A stretch of 64,000 bases of DNA from Shinisaurus crocodilurus (GCA_021292165.1 CM037876.1:109497379-109561378); one strand, 5' to 3'; counted from the stretch's first letter, positions 33,265-45,175 are shown. Program-made: numbers and translations. Notes: a model not told the origin generated them from the letters alone.

Positions 33265-34354
33265 GAATTGCACAGAGTTGGAAGAGACCTTGGAGATCAT
33301 CTAGTACGACCCCCTGCTCGATAAAGATTCTACAATGCAGGGTGCAACAACACAATGACAGATGGTCTTTGCTTTAATACCTCCAGTGAAGGAAAACGTA
33401 CCACCTTCTGAGGCATTCTGCTCTACTGCCAAACAACCTTCATTGTTAGGATGTTTCTGTTCATGTGGCAGATGCTGTGATATGTATCACTTTACCAGCT
33501 GTAGCACATTGTTTACACATGGAAGGGACAGAATGGCGAGGTAAACAGGTTTGTTATGTCTTTCTGGAATCTCGTGTTTTCGCATGGGAAACTAGACTGT
33601 GGAATCAATATGAGCTAGTCACATGGTTTGTATGTTCTGATGACGTGCTAACTTGTTTTTCTGTCTGAAGCCATCTTAGAGAGAAGCTGGACTGCTTTCT
33701 CTCTTCTTCTTGTTCTTCTTGCTAGACTTTGTTACTGCAACAATGTAACGTCTTTGCTGAGGTGGAGTGAAGCTCAGCTTACTCCACTGGATGTAATGCT
33801 TGCTATGCATTTATACTCTGCACATGGACTGTAACTAGGAAATGTATACTCTGTAGAACTTTACTTGCTAAGTGAATAAACAGGTAGAATTAGACCTGTG
33901 GTGTTACAGAGTGTTTCCTGACTCCATGGATTAATCTGCAACGGAGAAGCTGGGCTGGTTAAACTGGCACAACACGCTGCACGCTGCGCGAGGGGGGAGG
34001 TGAGATCTGGAAGATCTGTGTGTGGAATTTCAAGCATCTGCTAGCACACAGACAGGATATTAAATCTCCCAACCCGCACACACCCTGCTCACGCACCAAC
34101 ATGTTTAGCCAAAATCTGCTTCCCTGCAATTTCCACCCATTGGTTTTAGTCCTGTACCCTGGAGCAACAGACAATAACTCAGCTCCAATGTCTGCATGAC
34201 ATCCTTTTCATGTAGGATGTCCTGCAGACATTATGTCTCCTCTTAATCTTCTCCAGGCTAACAACATACACAGCTCATTCAACCATTCCCCGTAAGTATT
34301 GGTTTCCAGATCCTTCATCATACTGGTTGCTCTTCTCTGGATATGCACCAGTTT
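33265..34354 (-). mobile_element. CR1 LINE 3' UTR, split by an LTR-like repeat
   Basis: 33265-33463 and 34102-34354 match successive parts of the CR1 at 44349-44985 (CAGAGTTGGAAGAGACCTTG, then GCCAAAATCTGCTTCCCTGC and TTAATCTTCTCCAGGCTAAC). Between them lies LTR-like copy B. Confidence 0.75.
33464..34101 (+). mobile_element. LTR-like repeat, copy B (inserted in CR1)
   Basis: Begins TGTGGCAGATGC, includes CTCTGCACATGGACTGTAAC and AATAAACAGGTAGAATTAGA, and ends near CACCAACA. Its position inside an otherwise continuous CR1 gives the boundaries, though no exact target duplication could be settled. Counterpart of copies A and C. Confidence 0.6.
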
Positions 34355-34481
34355 TAAGCAGGAATGGAAAAGGGAACTGGATTGTCCTATTCTCCCTAAT
34401 CAGTGGTTCAGCACTTTGGTGTCTATTCCTATTGTGTCTATGGATCTTAGGCTGCATCTTATTCAGCAAAAACTTTTGTTG
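34355..34481 (+). mobile_element. Tx1-like LINE fragment
   Basis: TAAGCAGGAATGGAAAAGGG and the following bases match the Tx1-like LINE at about 9688-9780. It is the target of the L1 at 34497. Confidence 0.65.
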
Positions 34482-34496
34482 GAAACTGCAACTATT

Positions 34497-35914
34497 TATA
34501 TGGCAAGGGAAAAAAACTCGAGTTAAATATAAGATACTACGAGATGCAAAGGAAAGAGGAGGGTTGGGTTTACCTGATTTGAAATTATATTTTGCAGCTT
34601 GTTGTTTCGTTTGAATGAAAGAATGGATGTTGTTGAAAAATAGAAGACTACTGGAATTAGAAGGACATGAATTGAGATTTGGGTGGCATGGATATTTGTG
34701 GTATGACAAAACCAAGGTTAATGCAGAATTTAATAATCATTATATTAGATGTGCTATTTTGAGAGTATGGAATAAGTATAAACCTTGGTTTTGTCCGAAA
34801 ATACCACTGTGGTTATCTGCACTAGAAGCACATTTTAAAAGAGAAATGGGAAGCATGCATAATTGGTTAACATATTGTGATATATTAGAATCTGTGCAAG
34901 GTGAATATAAAATAAAATCAAGAGAGGATTTGTTAAAAGGAGGGTATACATGTCAATTGTTTTCGTGCTTACAATTCTTAGAAAGGTTTAAAGTAGATAA
35001 AAGACTGTATGATTTTGAACAAAGTCAGAATTTGAAAAGGAATTGTGTGTAAATGATGAACATCTCATTGCTAACATGTACAAACTTTTGTTGAAGTATG
35101 AAACAGAGGACGAACAAGTAAAAGAATGTATGATAAAACTTTGGATATAATATCTATCTATATATATGAAACAGTGGGAAAACATGTGGTTAAAAGGCTT
35201 GAAATTCACACTGTGTACTAGTTTTATAAGATGATGTATTGTTGGTATATGTCTCCAGATAAATTGGCTAAAATGTATAATGGGTCTTCGGGTTTATGCT
35301 GGAAATGTGAACAACAGCAAGGAACACTATATCATATGTGGTAGACATGTAAGAAGGCAAAAAATGTTTGGATACAAATACATTTATTAATTCAAAAGAT
35401 TTTAAAGATTAATATACAATTGAAACCGGAAATGTTTCTTTTGGGACTAATGGATGATCAATTGGAAACAAGCCAAGGAACTTTATTTTTATATATGACA
35501 ACGGCAGCGAGATTATTATACGCTCAAAAGTGGAAAAGTTTAACACTACCTTCATTAGAAGAATGGTTGGTGAAGATGATGGAGTTGGCAGAAATGACAA
35601 AACCTACGGCTCTAAAGAAAAAACAACATCTACGTTTATTGCTGAGTGGAAACCTCTAATAGACTATTTTCAGAGATCAGAACAAAATTATTTGTTTATC
35701 TGTGGGTTTGATGAATAATAAGAATTATGGACAATAGAAAAAAGTGATTTCTCTTTGTACTTATGGAGTAAGAGAAGGTATTGGTACTTATATTTGTCAT
35801 AGAGAAAATCGGAAGTCCATTTTAGTTTGTAGTTTTTGTTAATTGTTGTATTGTTTTTGTAGTCTGCATTTTGTTGTTTGTTTTTTATTTTTAATAAAAG
35901 AAAATATTAAACTC
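34497..35914 (+). mobile_element. 5'-truncated L1
   Basis: ORF2 fragments run in order: KYKILRDAKERGGLGLPDLK, WMLLKNRRLLELEGHELRFG, PEMFLLGLMDDQLE and LFLYMTTAARLLYAQKWKSL, then a 3' UTR and an A-rich tail with TTAATAAAAG. The 15-bp duplication GAAACTGCAACTATT lies at 34482-34496 and 35915-35929. Several stops; inactive. Confidence 0.88.
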
Positions 35915-35944
35915 GAAACTGCAACTATTGGACACTGCAACATC

Positions 35945-36138
35945 TCTTTAATGGTTAGTATCTGATGACATGGTGTTCATACCCAAAAGAAAACTTTTGT
36001 CAAGGCTTAGTGAGTATTGTCTTGAAGAAAAAATACAAATAAATTATTCTAAAACCAAATTATGGTTTTTGGGAAGAGACCTCAGCAATGTCGATGGTCA
36101 ATTAGTGGCCATCAGATACAGCAATGTAAAGAATTTAA
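35945..36138 (+). mobile_element. LINE reverse transcriptase fragment
   Basis: The translation LLSRLSEYCLEEKIQINYSK followed by TKLWFLGRD is the region just after the catalytic box in many LINE reverse transcriptases. Family not settled. Confidence 0.55.
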
Positions 36139-36366
36139 AATCTTGGGGTAACATTTATATCCCACCTTTTTCCCTCTCACATGAACCCAAGGTGGCTCAC
36201 ATTGTCCTGCTCTCCATTTTATCATCACAACAACCCTGTGAGGTAGGTTAGGCTGCGAGTCAGTGACTGGCTCAAAGTCACCCAGTGAGGTTCATAGCTG
36301 AGTGGGAACTAGAAACCAGATCTCCGGAGTCCCAGTCCAACACTCTAAACACTGCACCACACTGTC
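36139..36366 (-). mobile_element. Sauria-type SINE, copy 3
   Basis: Minus strand shows GTGTGGTGCAGTG, CACTGGGTGACTTTGAGCCA and CCTAACCTACCTCACAGGGT; more diverged than copies 1 and 2. Confidence 0.8.
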
Positions 36367-36479
36367 CAAACTGATATCAATGTGGCCAAACCCACAATAA
36401 CTCAGCCCTTTGCACTAACTTTTGAAGCTGGGACTAAAAAAGGATGAAAACCTGGTTGGTAGGTAGGTAGGGTTTGGGT

Positions 36480-36840
36480 CTATACTTCAGGTCCTTTGCA
36501 AAGAGAGGATTTCAAACTTCTGCAAGAAGGTAAAGAACTCTGAGTCACAAATTGTGTTGTCCCAACGCCGTGAGATTCTAAGAGAGCAACTGTAGCTGTC
36601 AGTCTAATGGACTTGTCAGTATCCAAATTGGAATTTTCAGTTACATATCCATTGTTAATAGGAAGCCACCAAACTGGTGCTGCAGAACTATTTGAAGACT
36701 TTATGAGAATCACTGAACCTAATTCATGGGCTTCCAAAAGATGTCTGGCAGTACATACAGCTGAAGACACGAGAGTCTGTGTTAGTTGCTCATAGTTATA
36801 TTCTTTATCATCTTCAACTGTACCTTGAGATGTAGAAACT
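36480..36840 (-). pseudogene. Unidentified coding remnant, part 2
   Basis: The minus strand is open for over 110 codons: SSAVCTARHLLEAHELGSVI, then LIKSSNSSAAPVWWLPINNG and SIRLTATVALLESHGVGTTQ, and upstream SPAAVSTSQGTVEDDKEYNY. The composition looks protein-like. I do not recognise the family. With the sequence at 37955-38990 it may be one old element interrupted by a palindromic MITE and a solo LTR. Confidence 0.4.
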
Positions 36841-36870
36841 GCTGCAGGGCTAGGCTCAACAATCTAGATC

Positions 36871-36993
36871 AGTGTTCTCCAACCTTGGCTCCCCAGATGT
36901 TTTTGGCCTACAACTCCCAGCATGCCCCAGCCAGCGTAGCATGCTGGGAATTGTAGGCCAAAAACATCTGGGGAGCCAAGGTTGGAGAACACT
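36871..36993. mobile_element. Palindromic MITE family P1, full copy
   Basis: AGTGTTCTCCAACCTTGGCT and its complement AGCCAAGGTTGGAGAACACT form near-perfect arms of about 60 bp around a short AGC-rich centre; the inner arms are the ACAACTCCCAGCATGC type. Confidence 0.85.
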
Positions 36994-37087
36994 GATCTAG
37001 GGTAACCTGTCCCCTCAGAAGAACTGGCTACCCCCCAAGACATCAAAATGATGAGGGGGAGTAGGATTACTCATTCTTAATAGCCTG

Positions 37088-37949
37088 TGTCATGCCTCTT
37101 CCTGTCCCAAGCCCTGCTGCCTTCAAGGAAGATTCAGATGGGAGGAGGCTAATTTAGAGTCTAATCAAGCCTTGGGATGTGATGAGGGTGAGAGCCTGCC
37201 TGTGACTGTCTTCCCACAAGGGAGCAGGCCGAAGGAGTCTGACACTCCTTGGCAGCCGCAAGATTCAACCTTGCAAATTTCACCCTTGGCGCAGGGGTCT
37301 GGGAGCCTCTCTGTGGAAATGACCAGGTCAGAGTCTCGGCTGAGGAAGGGAGGATTTCAAGCCTGTCTCCTTGGGAACAGAGGCATCTAAAGAGAATGGA
37401 AGAGAGACGCCCAATTAGGCGTAGTTCATGATTACAGACAAAATTTGCTTGCAGGAATAGGTGGACTGACAAAGAGCTCTAGGTGCCACGCTTCTGTTTA
37501 AAAGCGACTGCAGAGTCCAGGGAGCTTTGTGGATACAATGTCTTTAGTACCGGAAAACTCTCCCGCTGGGACTATACCTGAACCTTGATCTTTTGGCTTG
37601 CCTCAACTTCCATGTTCATGGGACCTTGTCTTGGAAATTATTCCTGAACTGTTTTAAATCTAGAAACCTGTGCCTTTGAAACTCTGTCCTTGACTACATT
37701 GCTGGTCTTCAGAATCCTGCTCCCAGTTTCTGTTTGACTGTGTCTTGGAACTTAATGCTGGATTTTACAACCCTGTCTGTGCTCCTAACAGAACTATCTG
37801 ATTTATTGGGAGTGTAACCTCTGTGAAGTTCCCATACCACAGACTCTAAAAGACTACTAGTGTTACCACATCACTACAGTAAAGAGAGTTCATTGTGTCT
37901 TTTAACCTGTGCTAAGTTGTTGGTGTTACAAGGAAATTGGTGCTTGACA
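37088..37949 (+). mobile_element. Solo LTR
   Basis: An 862-bp element running TGTCATGCC ... GGTGCTTGACA, with perfect 5-bp duplications GCCTG at 37083-37087 and 37950-37954. The end bases TGTCA/TGACA are inverted, as in LTRs. Orientation is uncertain; no internal region remains. Confidence 0.75.
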
Positions 37950-37954
37950 GCCTG

Positions 37955-38990
37955 CCCCTTAGAGCACCCAGCCTCTGTACAATGGCCTTCTATTCTGGAG
38001 TAGGAAGAACACCAAAAGAATCAATTAAATGCTCCTCTGAAAGGTCCTTCAATTTTCTATCCACCCCCTTATTGTTTGGTTCAATCACGGGCCATCCCAC
38101 ATAATCAGATCTGGGTTTGAGACAGTCAACTTTGATCAGGTGCCTGCCCTATGTTTCTAAACATACGGGTGGAGGCAACATCTTTCCCCCTCAACACCTT
38201 TGCTTTCTGCATTATCAGAGATCGAATAATAGGGTTTACAAAAGTTAACAAAAACCTCCTTAAATTAGCCAAGCTGTAAAGGGCCTCAACATGCCTCAAG
38301 TTCACCAGCTCAAGATCACATTTTAACAAGATACTCAGAAAATGTCCAGCACATTTCTTCATATTTCAGGAAGGATATGAACCTTTATTATTAACTACAT
38401 TGTGTAAAGAATAATAAGTTGACTGCCCTGAGCTCATAAGGTACACTTAGGGCCAGATAAAGTAGAAATTCCCACTTCAGAAGAACAAACATTAGTTTGA
38501 GGTGGGGGAGAAGGTGCCTGCTAAACTATTACCCACCTTTGACAACATAATCTCCCCTTGTTCACAGTCTCCTATGGGTGGGTTCTCAGACAATACCTGT
38601 ATGCAGTCACCTGGGGGACCATCTGCATTACCAACATTCTTTGATTGAATAAGGCCATCAAGTTTAGGGTTTATCCCCTCCAGCAGAGCAAATATAATTT
38701 CAGTGGTTTGTGTTATCATGCACACCTGATCAGCCAGAGTATGCCCAATATCAAGTAAAAGTTTGCTCACCCTATTTGCTCACTCCCAGGAAAGAGCTAC
38801 AGAGCTGACCTACTCTGATTAGCCCCAGCTGTGCAACACCAAACGGTTTCCTTCCTATAAAGCAGTTTTGAAAGGCGTAACTTGGAGTAGGAAATCGGCA
38901 AAAGGGGGTTGGTTGTTTAACCCTTTCCCAACTCATCACATAATCTGCATAATTTGTAAATAATTTCTTAATATGCAAACTAGGCAGATT
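37955..38990 (-). pseudogene. Unidentified coding remnant, part 1
   Basis: Minus-strand open stretches in order: KKLFTNYADYVMSWERVKQP at 38778-38978, LLLDIGHTLADQVCMITQTT at 38492-38770, CDLELVNLRHVEALYSLANL and MQKAKVLRGKDVASTRMFRN at 38126-38362, then VEPNNKGVDRKLKDLSEEHL at about 38010-38080. The order and helical, lysine-rich character suggest an ORF1- or gag-like retroelement protein, but no family was recognised. Confidence 0.35.
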
Positions 38991-39074
38991 AATTTGGGGG
39001 ACTGGAATATAGAAACCCTAGGTAGGTATGGCATGCCATGGAATCGGCTACATCTCACCTGCTTTCAGCGCTTT

Positions 39075-39712
39075 GGAGGCATCCTATTATTTATTTATTT
39101 ATTATTTACATTTATTAATCGCCCATCTGGCCGGCCACCGGCCACCCTGGGCGATATACATAGGCTAAAAACAAGATAAAATACATTTAAAACATTATAA
39201 TTTTTTAAAAAAATCTTAACCCACCCCATATTCCCGCCTGAACAGCCAGGTTTTTAATGAACGGCGGAAGCTCAGCAGAGAGGGGGCATGGCGGAGGTCA
39301 CTCGGGAGAGAGTTCCACAGTACGGGGGCCGCCACAGAAAAGGCCCTCTTCCTCGTCCCCACCAGTCTAGCTGCTCTGGCTGAAGGGACAAGGAGAAGGC
39401 CGTCTGTGGCAGATCTTGTTGAGCGGCCTACTTGGTGTTGCTGGAGACGCTCCTTGAGATAGACTGGACCGGAGCTGTATAGGGTTTTAAAGGTCAAAAC
39501 CAACACCTTGAATTCGGCTCGGCAAGCAACTGATAGCCAGTGTAGCTCCTTGAGCACTGGCGTGATGTGGTCCCGCCGGCGGCTGCCTTTAACCAGGCGA
39601 GCCGCCATGTTCTGTACCAGCTGTAGCTTCCGAACCGTCTTCAAGGGTAACCCCATGTACAGCGCATTACGGTAGTCTAGGTGAGAGGAGAGGAGAGGAG
39701 ATCCTGTCATTT
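39075..39712 (-). mobile_element. CR1/L2-group LINE, C-terminal ORF2 and 3' end
   Basis: The minus strand stays open for 164 codons: LDYRNALYMGLPLKTVRKLQ, then HITPVLKELHWLSVACRAEF and AFSVAAPVLWNSLPSDLRHA. This is the conserved C-terminal region following the reverse transcriptase. The 3' UTR with TTAATCGCCCATCTGGCCGG follows. 5'-truncated. Confidence 0.8.
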
Positions 39713-39869
39713 TAGGTCCCGTTGTTCACTTGGGAGGGTATGATTTAAACCACTGGACTGGAAGGTCACTGAGAATGCAAGCCCAGGGACATCACAGAGA
39801 CTAATGCCAGGTTTTGGGGCAGGTGGGATGATGTCAGTGGGCATGGTCCCAACGCTGAAATCATGTCAG

Positions 39870-40400
39870 GGTGTGTGGCCTTGCCCCTCGACAGCAGTCT
39901 CTTCTTTTTTCTTCATGCTAGGAGGAGGCACAGAACTTTGCCTCCTCCCAGGATGAGGAAAACCCCGACTGCCTCGCACCCCCACTGCCATCTCTGACCT
40001 GAGATCGGAGATAGCACAAGTGATGAAGGGCAGTGGGTGTTGGAACTCACCCATGCCAGGGAGAGCAACTGCTCTTCCCCATGCAGGTGACTCCCACTGC
40101 CTCTCATCTCCGCCGCTGTGTCTTTTCTGAGATTGGAGATAGCAGCCGGGGTGAGGGGTGGTGGGCATTGGGACTCACCCCCACACAGGGAAGACTGCTC
40201 ACTCTCCCCAGCACTGGTGAGTCCCAATGCCCAGGCTGCCTGGCATCCCCACGGTTATCTCTAATCGGAGAGCACAGTAAAGATTTCGCTGTGGCATTCA
40301 CCAGTAGGGGGATCCCCAATGTTATCTCTGATCTCTCATTGGAGACAGCAAGTGGGGATGCCTGCCAATGAGATTCCTCCAGGGGGCAAGGCTTGGAACC
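39870..40400. repeat. Diverged tandem repeat, about 129-bp unit
   Basis: GAGATCGGAGATAGCA at about 40001 and GAGATTGGAGATAGCA at about 40130 begin matching units (both followed by GGCAGTGGG/GGTGGTGGG and ACTCACCC). Weaker units extend on both sides with TCTCTGA and GGAGA-type motifs. Lies in intron 6. Confidence 0.6.
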
Positions 40401-40425
40401 TAAGCCACACCCCTTAGGGCGGGGC

Positions 40426-40560
40426 TCTCCAACCTTGGGTCCCCAGATGTTGCTGGACTACAGCTCCCAGAATCCCTTGCCATTAGCCATGCTGGCTGGG
40501 GCATGCTGGGAGCTGTAGGCCAGCAACATCTGGGGACCCAAGGTTGGAGAGCCCTGCCTT
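40426..40560. mobile_element. Palindromic MITE family P1, variant copy
   Basis: GGGCTCTCCAACCTTGGGTC and its complement at the right end, with inner arms GCTGGACTACAGCTCCCAG/GGGAGCTGTAGGCCAGC; a subfamily distinguished by GGGCTCTCC ends and a GCTGG inner arm. Confidence 0.8.
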
Positions 40561-41470
40561 AGAGGAACTCAAAGAGGTTGTGCTGGCTAGATTGGGGTAC
40601 CCTGCAGGCAACATCAGGCCTGTAGGCTGGAAGATATGCACCCATGTTATAGAGCCTTAAAAACTCCATATATTTTCCTCTAGTAAATTTATTTGCAAAA
40701 GAAACAATAGATTGTCTGGCATACAGCAGATGTGGAACAGAATCTGCAGACCTGTATATACATCTCTGCTCCCGAGTGTCCTCATCCTTCAATAATGAGC
40801 AGAACCTTGAAAACGTAACGTGTACACATAAATCAAGTGATGTCCCAACCACTGAAAATCTTATCTTTATCTTATCCTGTCTGGTTTTGGACGTTTCAGC
40901 AGGATTTTCACATATACCTTTGCAGCTAAAGGATCTAGAAACTTTTCTTTAGATGAAATTTGAGATTTTTCAGGAAGCTGAATTCTGCACCCAATACTGA
41001 ACTCTGTGCCAAATAAATCTTGTACTTCTTCAGTACTTTCATGGAATCATAGAACCCAATATACACAGTTCTTTCCAAAGGCTTGCATTCCTAAGTCCCA
41101 CTAAAGCACATCATTAAGCATGTATGGCCTATTTATTTCAGTGGATATTTGGACTCGAAAAAATTACTTCATATTTGATTTTGAATTTTCAAAGCATCAA
41201 TTAAGGCTCATTTCCATTTGCCCCTTGTCATGATCATTACATCTAGCACTCCTATACAAGATGCAAATTCGTATATGCTGGTAGATCAGTTACCATTTCT
41301 AGATGGTGCATTGGCTTAGTAATCTGCAACCAGGACTCACATGAGATGAGTGGATAATATGACACATTCCCATGACAGACCAACACTCTAGGGGATATGC
41401 CTAAGTGGACCTATCAATCAATGGACCCAGACATTTAAATATAGACTTAAAAGAAAGATGTTTTTCTCAC

Positions 41471-41551
41471 CTGAGCTATTAAATCACCATTTTCAGCATG
41501 GACCATGATTACAGCTCCAAGACTTTTCAGGAAAGTAAAGGCTTCATAAAG
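41471..41551 (-). CDS. CRMP1: CRMP1 exon 6
   Basis: This 81-bp in-frame exon encodes 27 residues (about 181-207), LYEAFTFLKSLGAVIMVHAE followed by NGDLIAQ. The acceptor ends ATAG and the donor is GTGAG. The VHAENGD segment corresponds to a metal-binding strand in active dihydropyrimidinases and is retained in all CRMPs. It is flanked by the long introns 5 and 6 (about 13 kb and 11 kb). A short MITE with TTTTCTACA-type terminal repeats starts 57 bp upstream of the acceptor, at 41608. Confidence 0.97.
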
Positions 41552-41607
41552 CTATGTATAGTACACAGAGAGAAAATCAATAAGTAATGATAGCCTGTTG
41601 GTTATTT

Positions 41608-41962
41608 TAGAGCTTTTCTACACGAGGCTGCTAATCGGCCATTAATCTGCTGTATCTATTTTCAGTTTCGTCACAGAATTGAGATCCGAGCACTACATGA
41701 AGAATGTTTCCTTTCCTGCTACATAACCACTAGGTGGCACTGTGATATAGTGGAATAGTGCAAATACAGAAGTAGAAACAGCACTTTCTTTCGCTTTTAC
41801 AATTAAATGCTGCATTTTCCCTGCTCTAAAAAAACCTTGCCAAAAGTGCTGGTTAGACAAATAAGTGAAACTGGAGGGTCTGACATCCTAAAGAACCCAT
41901 AAACAACTGTGAGTAGGGAATGAAAAGTGCACAATAAATCCCTCATGTAGAAAAGCCCTTAA
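41608..41962. mobile_element. MITE with TTTTCTACA-type terminal repeats, copy 1
   Basis: The left end GAGCTTTTCTACACGAGG and the complement of the right end (GGGCTTTTCTACATGAGG) are inverted repeats; TTA lies on both sides, a possible 3-bp duplication of Harbinger type. An internal ACCACTAGGTGGCACTGTGA block is shared, reversed, with 63569-63943. Confidence 0.7.
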
Positions 41963-42129
41963 TTATTTTATGCCCTTTAAAAAAGAAAAGTCATTCTCTC
42001 ACTTTAGGATAGCACAAGAGCCAAGAAAGATAAATCTTCATTTCACTTTAACAACCCTACGTGTCTGTTCATCTTATCCCCTTTCACCAGCATATTGGTT
42101 CAAGTCACTCATAGATGGTTACATGTCAT

Positions 42130-44130
42130 TGCATTCAGAGTTGAACATAAGAATATAAGAAGAGTCATACTGGATAATACTAAGGTCCAGCATTCTGTTC
42201 ACTCAGTGGCCAACCAGCTGCCTCTGGGAAACCCACAAGTAGGATATGAGTTCAATAGTGCCCTCTTTCTCATCTTCCCCAGAAACTGGTGTACATAGGC
42301 ATACTACCTCTGATACTGGAGGTAGCAGTACAACACTGGCAATTTCATTTTCAGTTCCTTCCCTAACTATGCCTATAATTGGCCTTTTCCACAGCAGCTG
42401 CATACTGGATCAACATTTTCATCGAGCTCTGTCTCCACCATAACCCCAAGATCTCGTTCTTGGTCAGTCACTGCCAGCTCATGTGAAGTTGGGTTTTGTT
42501 TTTGTTTGTTTGCCCCAATGTGCAGTACTTTACTTACATTGAACCACATTTGCCATTTTGATGCTCATCCTCCCAGTTTGGAGAGATCTTTTTGGAGCTC
42601 CTCACAATCCCTTTTTGTTTTAACCACCTTAAATAATTTGGTGTCATCAGAAAACTTGGGTGCCTCACTGCTCACTCCTAATTCCAAATCTTTTAAGAAC
42701 AAGTTGAAAAGTATTGGTCCCAATACAGATCCTTCTGGGATCCCACTGTTTACACCCCTCCATTGGGAGAAGTTACCATTTATTCCTATTCTCTGCTTCC
42801 TGTTCTTTAACTAGTTACTGATCCCATAAGAGGACCTCTCCTCTTATACCATGACTGCTAAGTTTGCTCAGGAATCTTTGGTGAGGAACTTTGTCAAATG
42901 CCTTTTGGAAGTCCAAGTAAACAATGTCTACTGGATCATTCCGTCCACATGTTTATCGACACTGTCAAAGAACTATTAGAGGTTAGTGAGACAGGACTTA
43001 CCTTTACGGAAGCCATGTTGATTCTTTTTCAGCAGAGCTTGTCCTTCTATATGCTTACAGATTTAATCTTTAATAATGCTTTCAACCAATTTACCCAGAA
43101 TGGACATTAAGCTAACCCTCCTGTAATTTCCCAGATCCCCTTGGATCCCCCTTTTTAAAATTGGCATTACATCGGTCATTCTTCAGTCCTCTAGTTCAGA
43201 AGCTAATCTCAGGGATATGTTACATATTTTTGTTAGAAGATCAGCATTTTCACTTTTGAGTTCTTTAAGAACTTTAGGATGGATACCATCTGGGCCTGGT
43301 GATTTATTAGCTTTCAATTTGTCAATAAAGTTGAGAACTTCACCTTTTGTCACATTATTTGCCTCAGTTCTTCAAACTCCCTTCCTGAAAACATTAGTTC
43401 AGGCACAGGTATCTGTCCTACATCTCCTGCAGTGAAGTCAGGCAAAAATAATTTATTCAGCTTCTCTGCAATCTCCTTATCCTTTTTTTATTTCTATTGT
43501 CATTCAGCAGTCCAAATGCCTCCCTAGCTGGTTTTCTGCTTCTGATATATATTTAAAGAATTTTTTATTGCTGGCGATATGCTCCTCAAAATGCTTTTTT
43601 TGCCTCTCTTATTGCCTGCTTATATTTCCTTTACACAAATTTGTGTTCCTTTTTGTTTTCCTCACGTGGGCAAGACTCCCATTTTCTGAAGGAAGTCTTC
43701 TTATTTCCAATAGCTTCCTTGACACTGGCTCATTAACTATGCTGGTGACCTCTTGGACTTGGTGCTACCTTTCCCGACCTGCGGTATACAGTACATTCTA
43801 GCTCAGTTTCTATTATTGTAGTTTTGAGTAACCTCCAAACATTTTGGAGAGATTTAGCCCTCTGGACTCCTCCTTTCAATTTCCTTTTTATCACTTCTCT
43901 CATTTTAGAGAAGTTTCCTCTAATGAAGTCAAATATGACTACCGGTATGTTGGATTTTCTTGGCAATTTCCAACTTAAATATATATTAGATCTGATAGCA
44001 CTCTGGTCACTGTTTCCAATTGGTTCAATAACACTCACATCTCACACTAGGTCGTGGGCAGGACCACTTAGGATTAAATCTAGGCTCACCTCCCATCTCG
44101 TCAGGTAGGTGATTAAGAAAACAATGTGGT
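42130..44130 (-). mobile_element. CR1-group LINE with partial ORF2
   Basis: The minus strand shows the end of an endonuclease domain (PIGNSDQSAIRSNIYL, about 43990), then NIPVVIFDFIRGNFSKMREV, then a decayed VMPIFKKGDPRGSG (about 43150) and a region matching reverse transcriptase DNA of CR1 elements (QHGF- and AFDTVPH-equivalent at about 42880-43030). It ends near 42130 with a block that reads AACATAAGAATATAAGAAGA on the plus strand. Many stops and frameshifts. Confidence 0.7.
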
Positions 44131-44204
44131 TTGAGCTTCCCTGGGAATACAAGGGGCTGAGTCACTTACCTGGCTCAGTGTACACTTTAGACTTACACTC
44201 TGTC

Positions 44205-44218
44205 CCCCCCCCCCCCAA
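44205..44218. repeat. Poly-C run
   Basis: TGTCC followed by about 14 C residues. Confidence 0.9.
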
Positions 44219-44348
44219 CTAAATGAAAAATGGAACTCTTGACTTGGGATGAGGACTATTCCTAAACTTTAGTTTATGAGCTGCCCTTTAAGACCTAAAA
44301 CGTGAGCTTACATTGAGTCTGAACCGAAGCTAGCCTACACGTTTTATT

Positions 44349-44985
44349 CACAGAATCAGAGTTGGAAGTGACCTCAGAGATCATCTAGTTCAACTCCCTG
44401 CTCAAGGCAGACTCTGCACTGCAGGGTGCAGCTCTGGAAAAATACCTCCAGTGGAAGGGAACACTCCACTTCCTGAGTCAATCTGTTTCACCGCTGAACA
44501 GGTCTCACTGTTAAGAAATTTATCCTAATGTTAGGCCAAAATCTGCTTCCCTGCAATTTCCTGCTCAGGAGCAACAGAGTACAAACCTGGTCCATCTTCT
44601 GCATGACAGCCTTTCAGATATTTGCAGACCATTAGCATGCCTCCCTTTAATCTCCTCTTCTCCAGGCTAAACACAACCAGCTCTTTCAACCATTCCTCAT
44701 AGGACTTGGTTTCCACATCCCTTACCATCCTGGTTGCTCTTCTGTGGGCACGTTCCAACTTGTCAATATCCTTCTGAAAATGGGGCACCCAGAACTGGAC
44801 ACAGTACTTCAAACACAGCCTGACTAATGCAAAATAGAGCAGAACTATCACTTCCCCATTGATCTGGACATTATGCTTCTGTTAATGCAGCCCAAGTTTG
44901 CATTAGCTTTCTTAGCTGCTGCATCACACTGCTGGCTCATACTCCGCTTGTGATCCACTAAGACACTTAGGGCCTTTTCACACGT
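44349..44985 (-). mobile_element. CR1 LINE 3' end
   Basis: From CAGAATCAGAGTTGGAAGTG through CCAAAATCTGCTTCCCTGCA and TTTAATCTCCTCTTCTCCAG to CATCACACTGCTGGCTCATA this is the classical reversed CR1 ORF2 end and 3' UTR; the minus strand keeps an open stretch VRLCLKYCVQFWVPHFQKDI. Confidence 0.85.
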
Positions 44986-45175
44986 ACTCTTCCACTAGTT
45001 AGGTCTGCACAGTGGCCCTTGTCAATACAGAGCTATGCATTACTTTTATTGCCCATTTCCAAACTTTGATTTAGTTTACGTATGTGGTTGTAGTTCTCTG
45101 CAACTACTCAGGAATCTTGATTAGAGCAGGTCTGCAAGAACTCTACGTTTTACAGGATTTCTTCCCTGACTTTAA

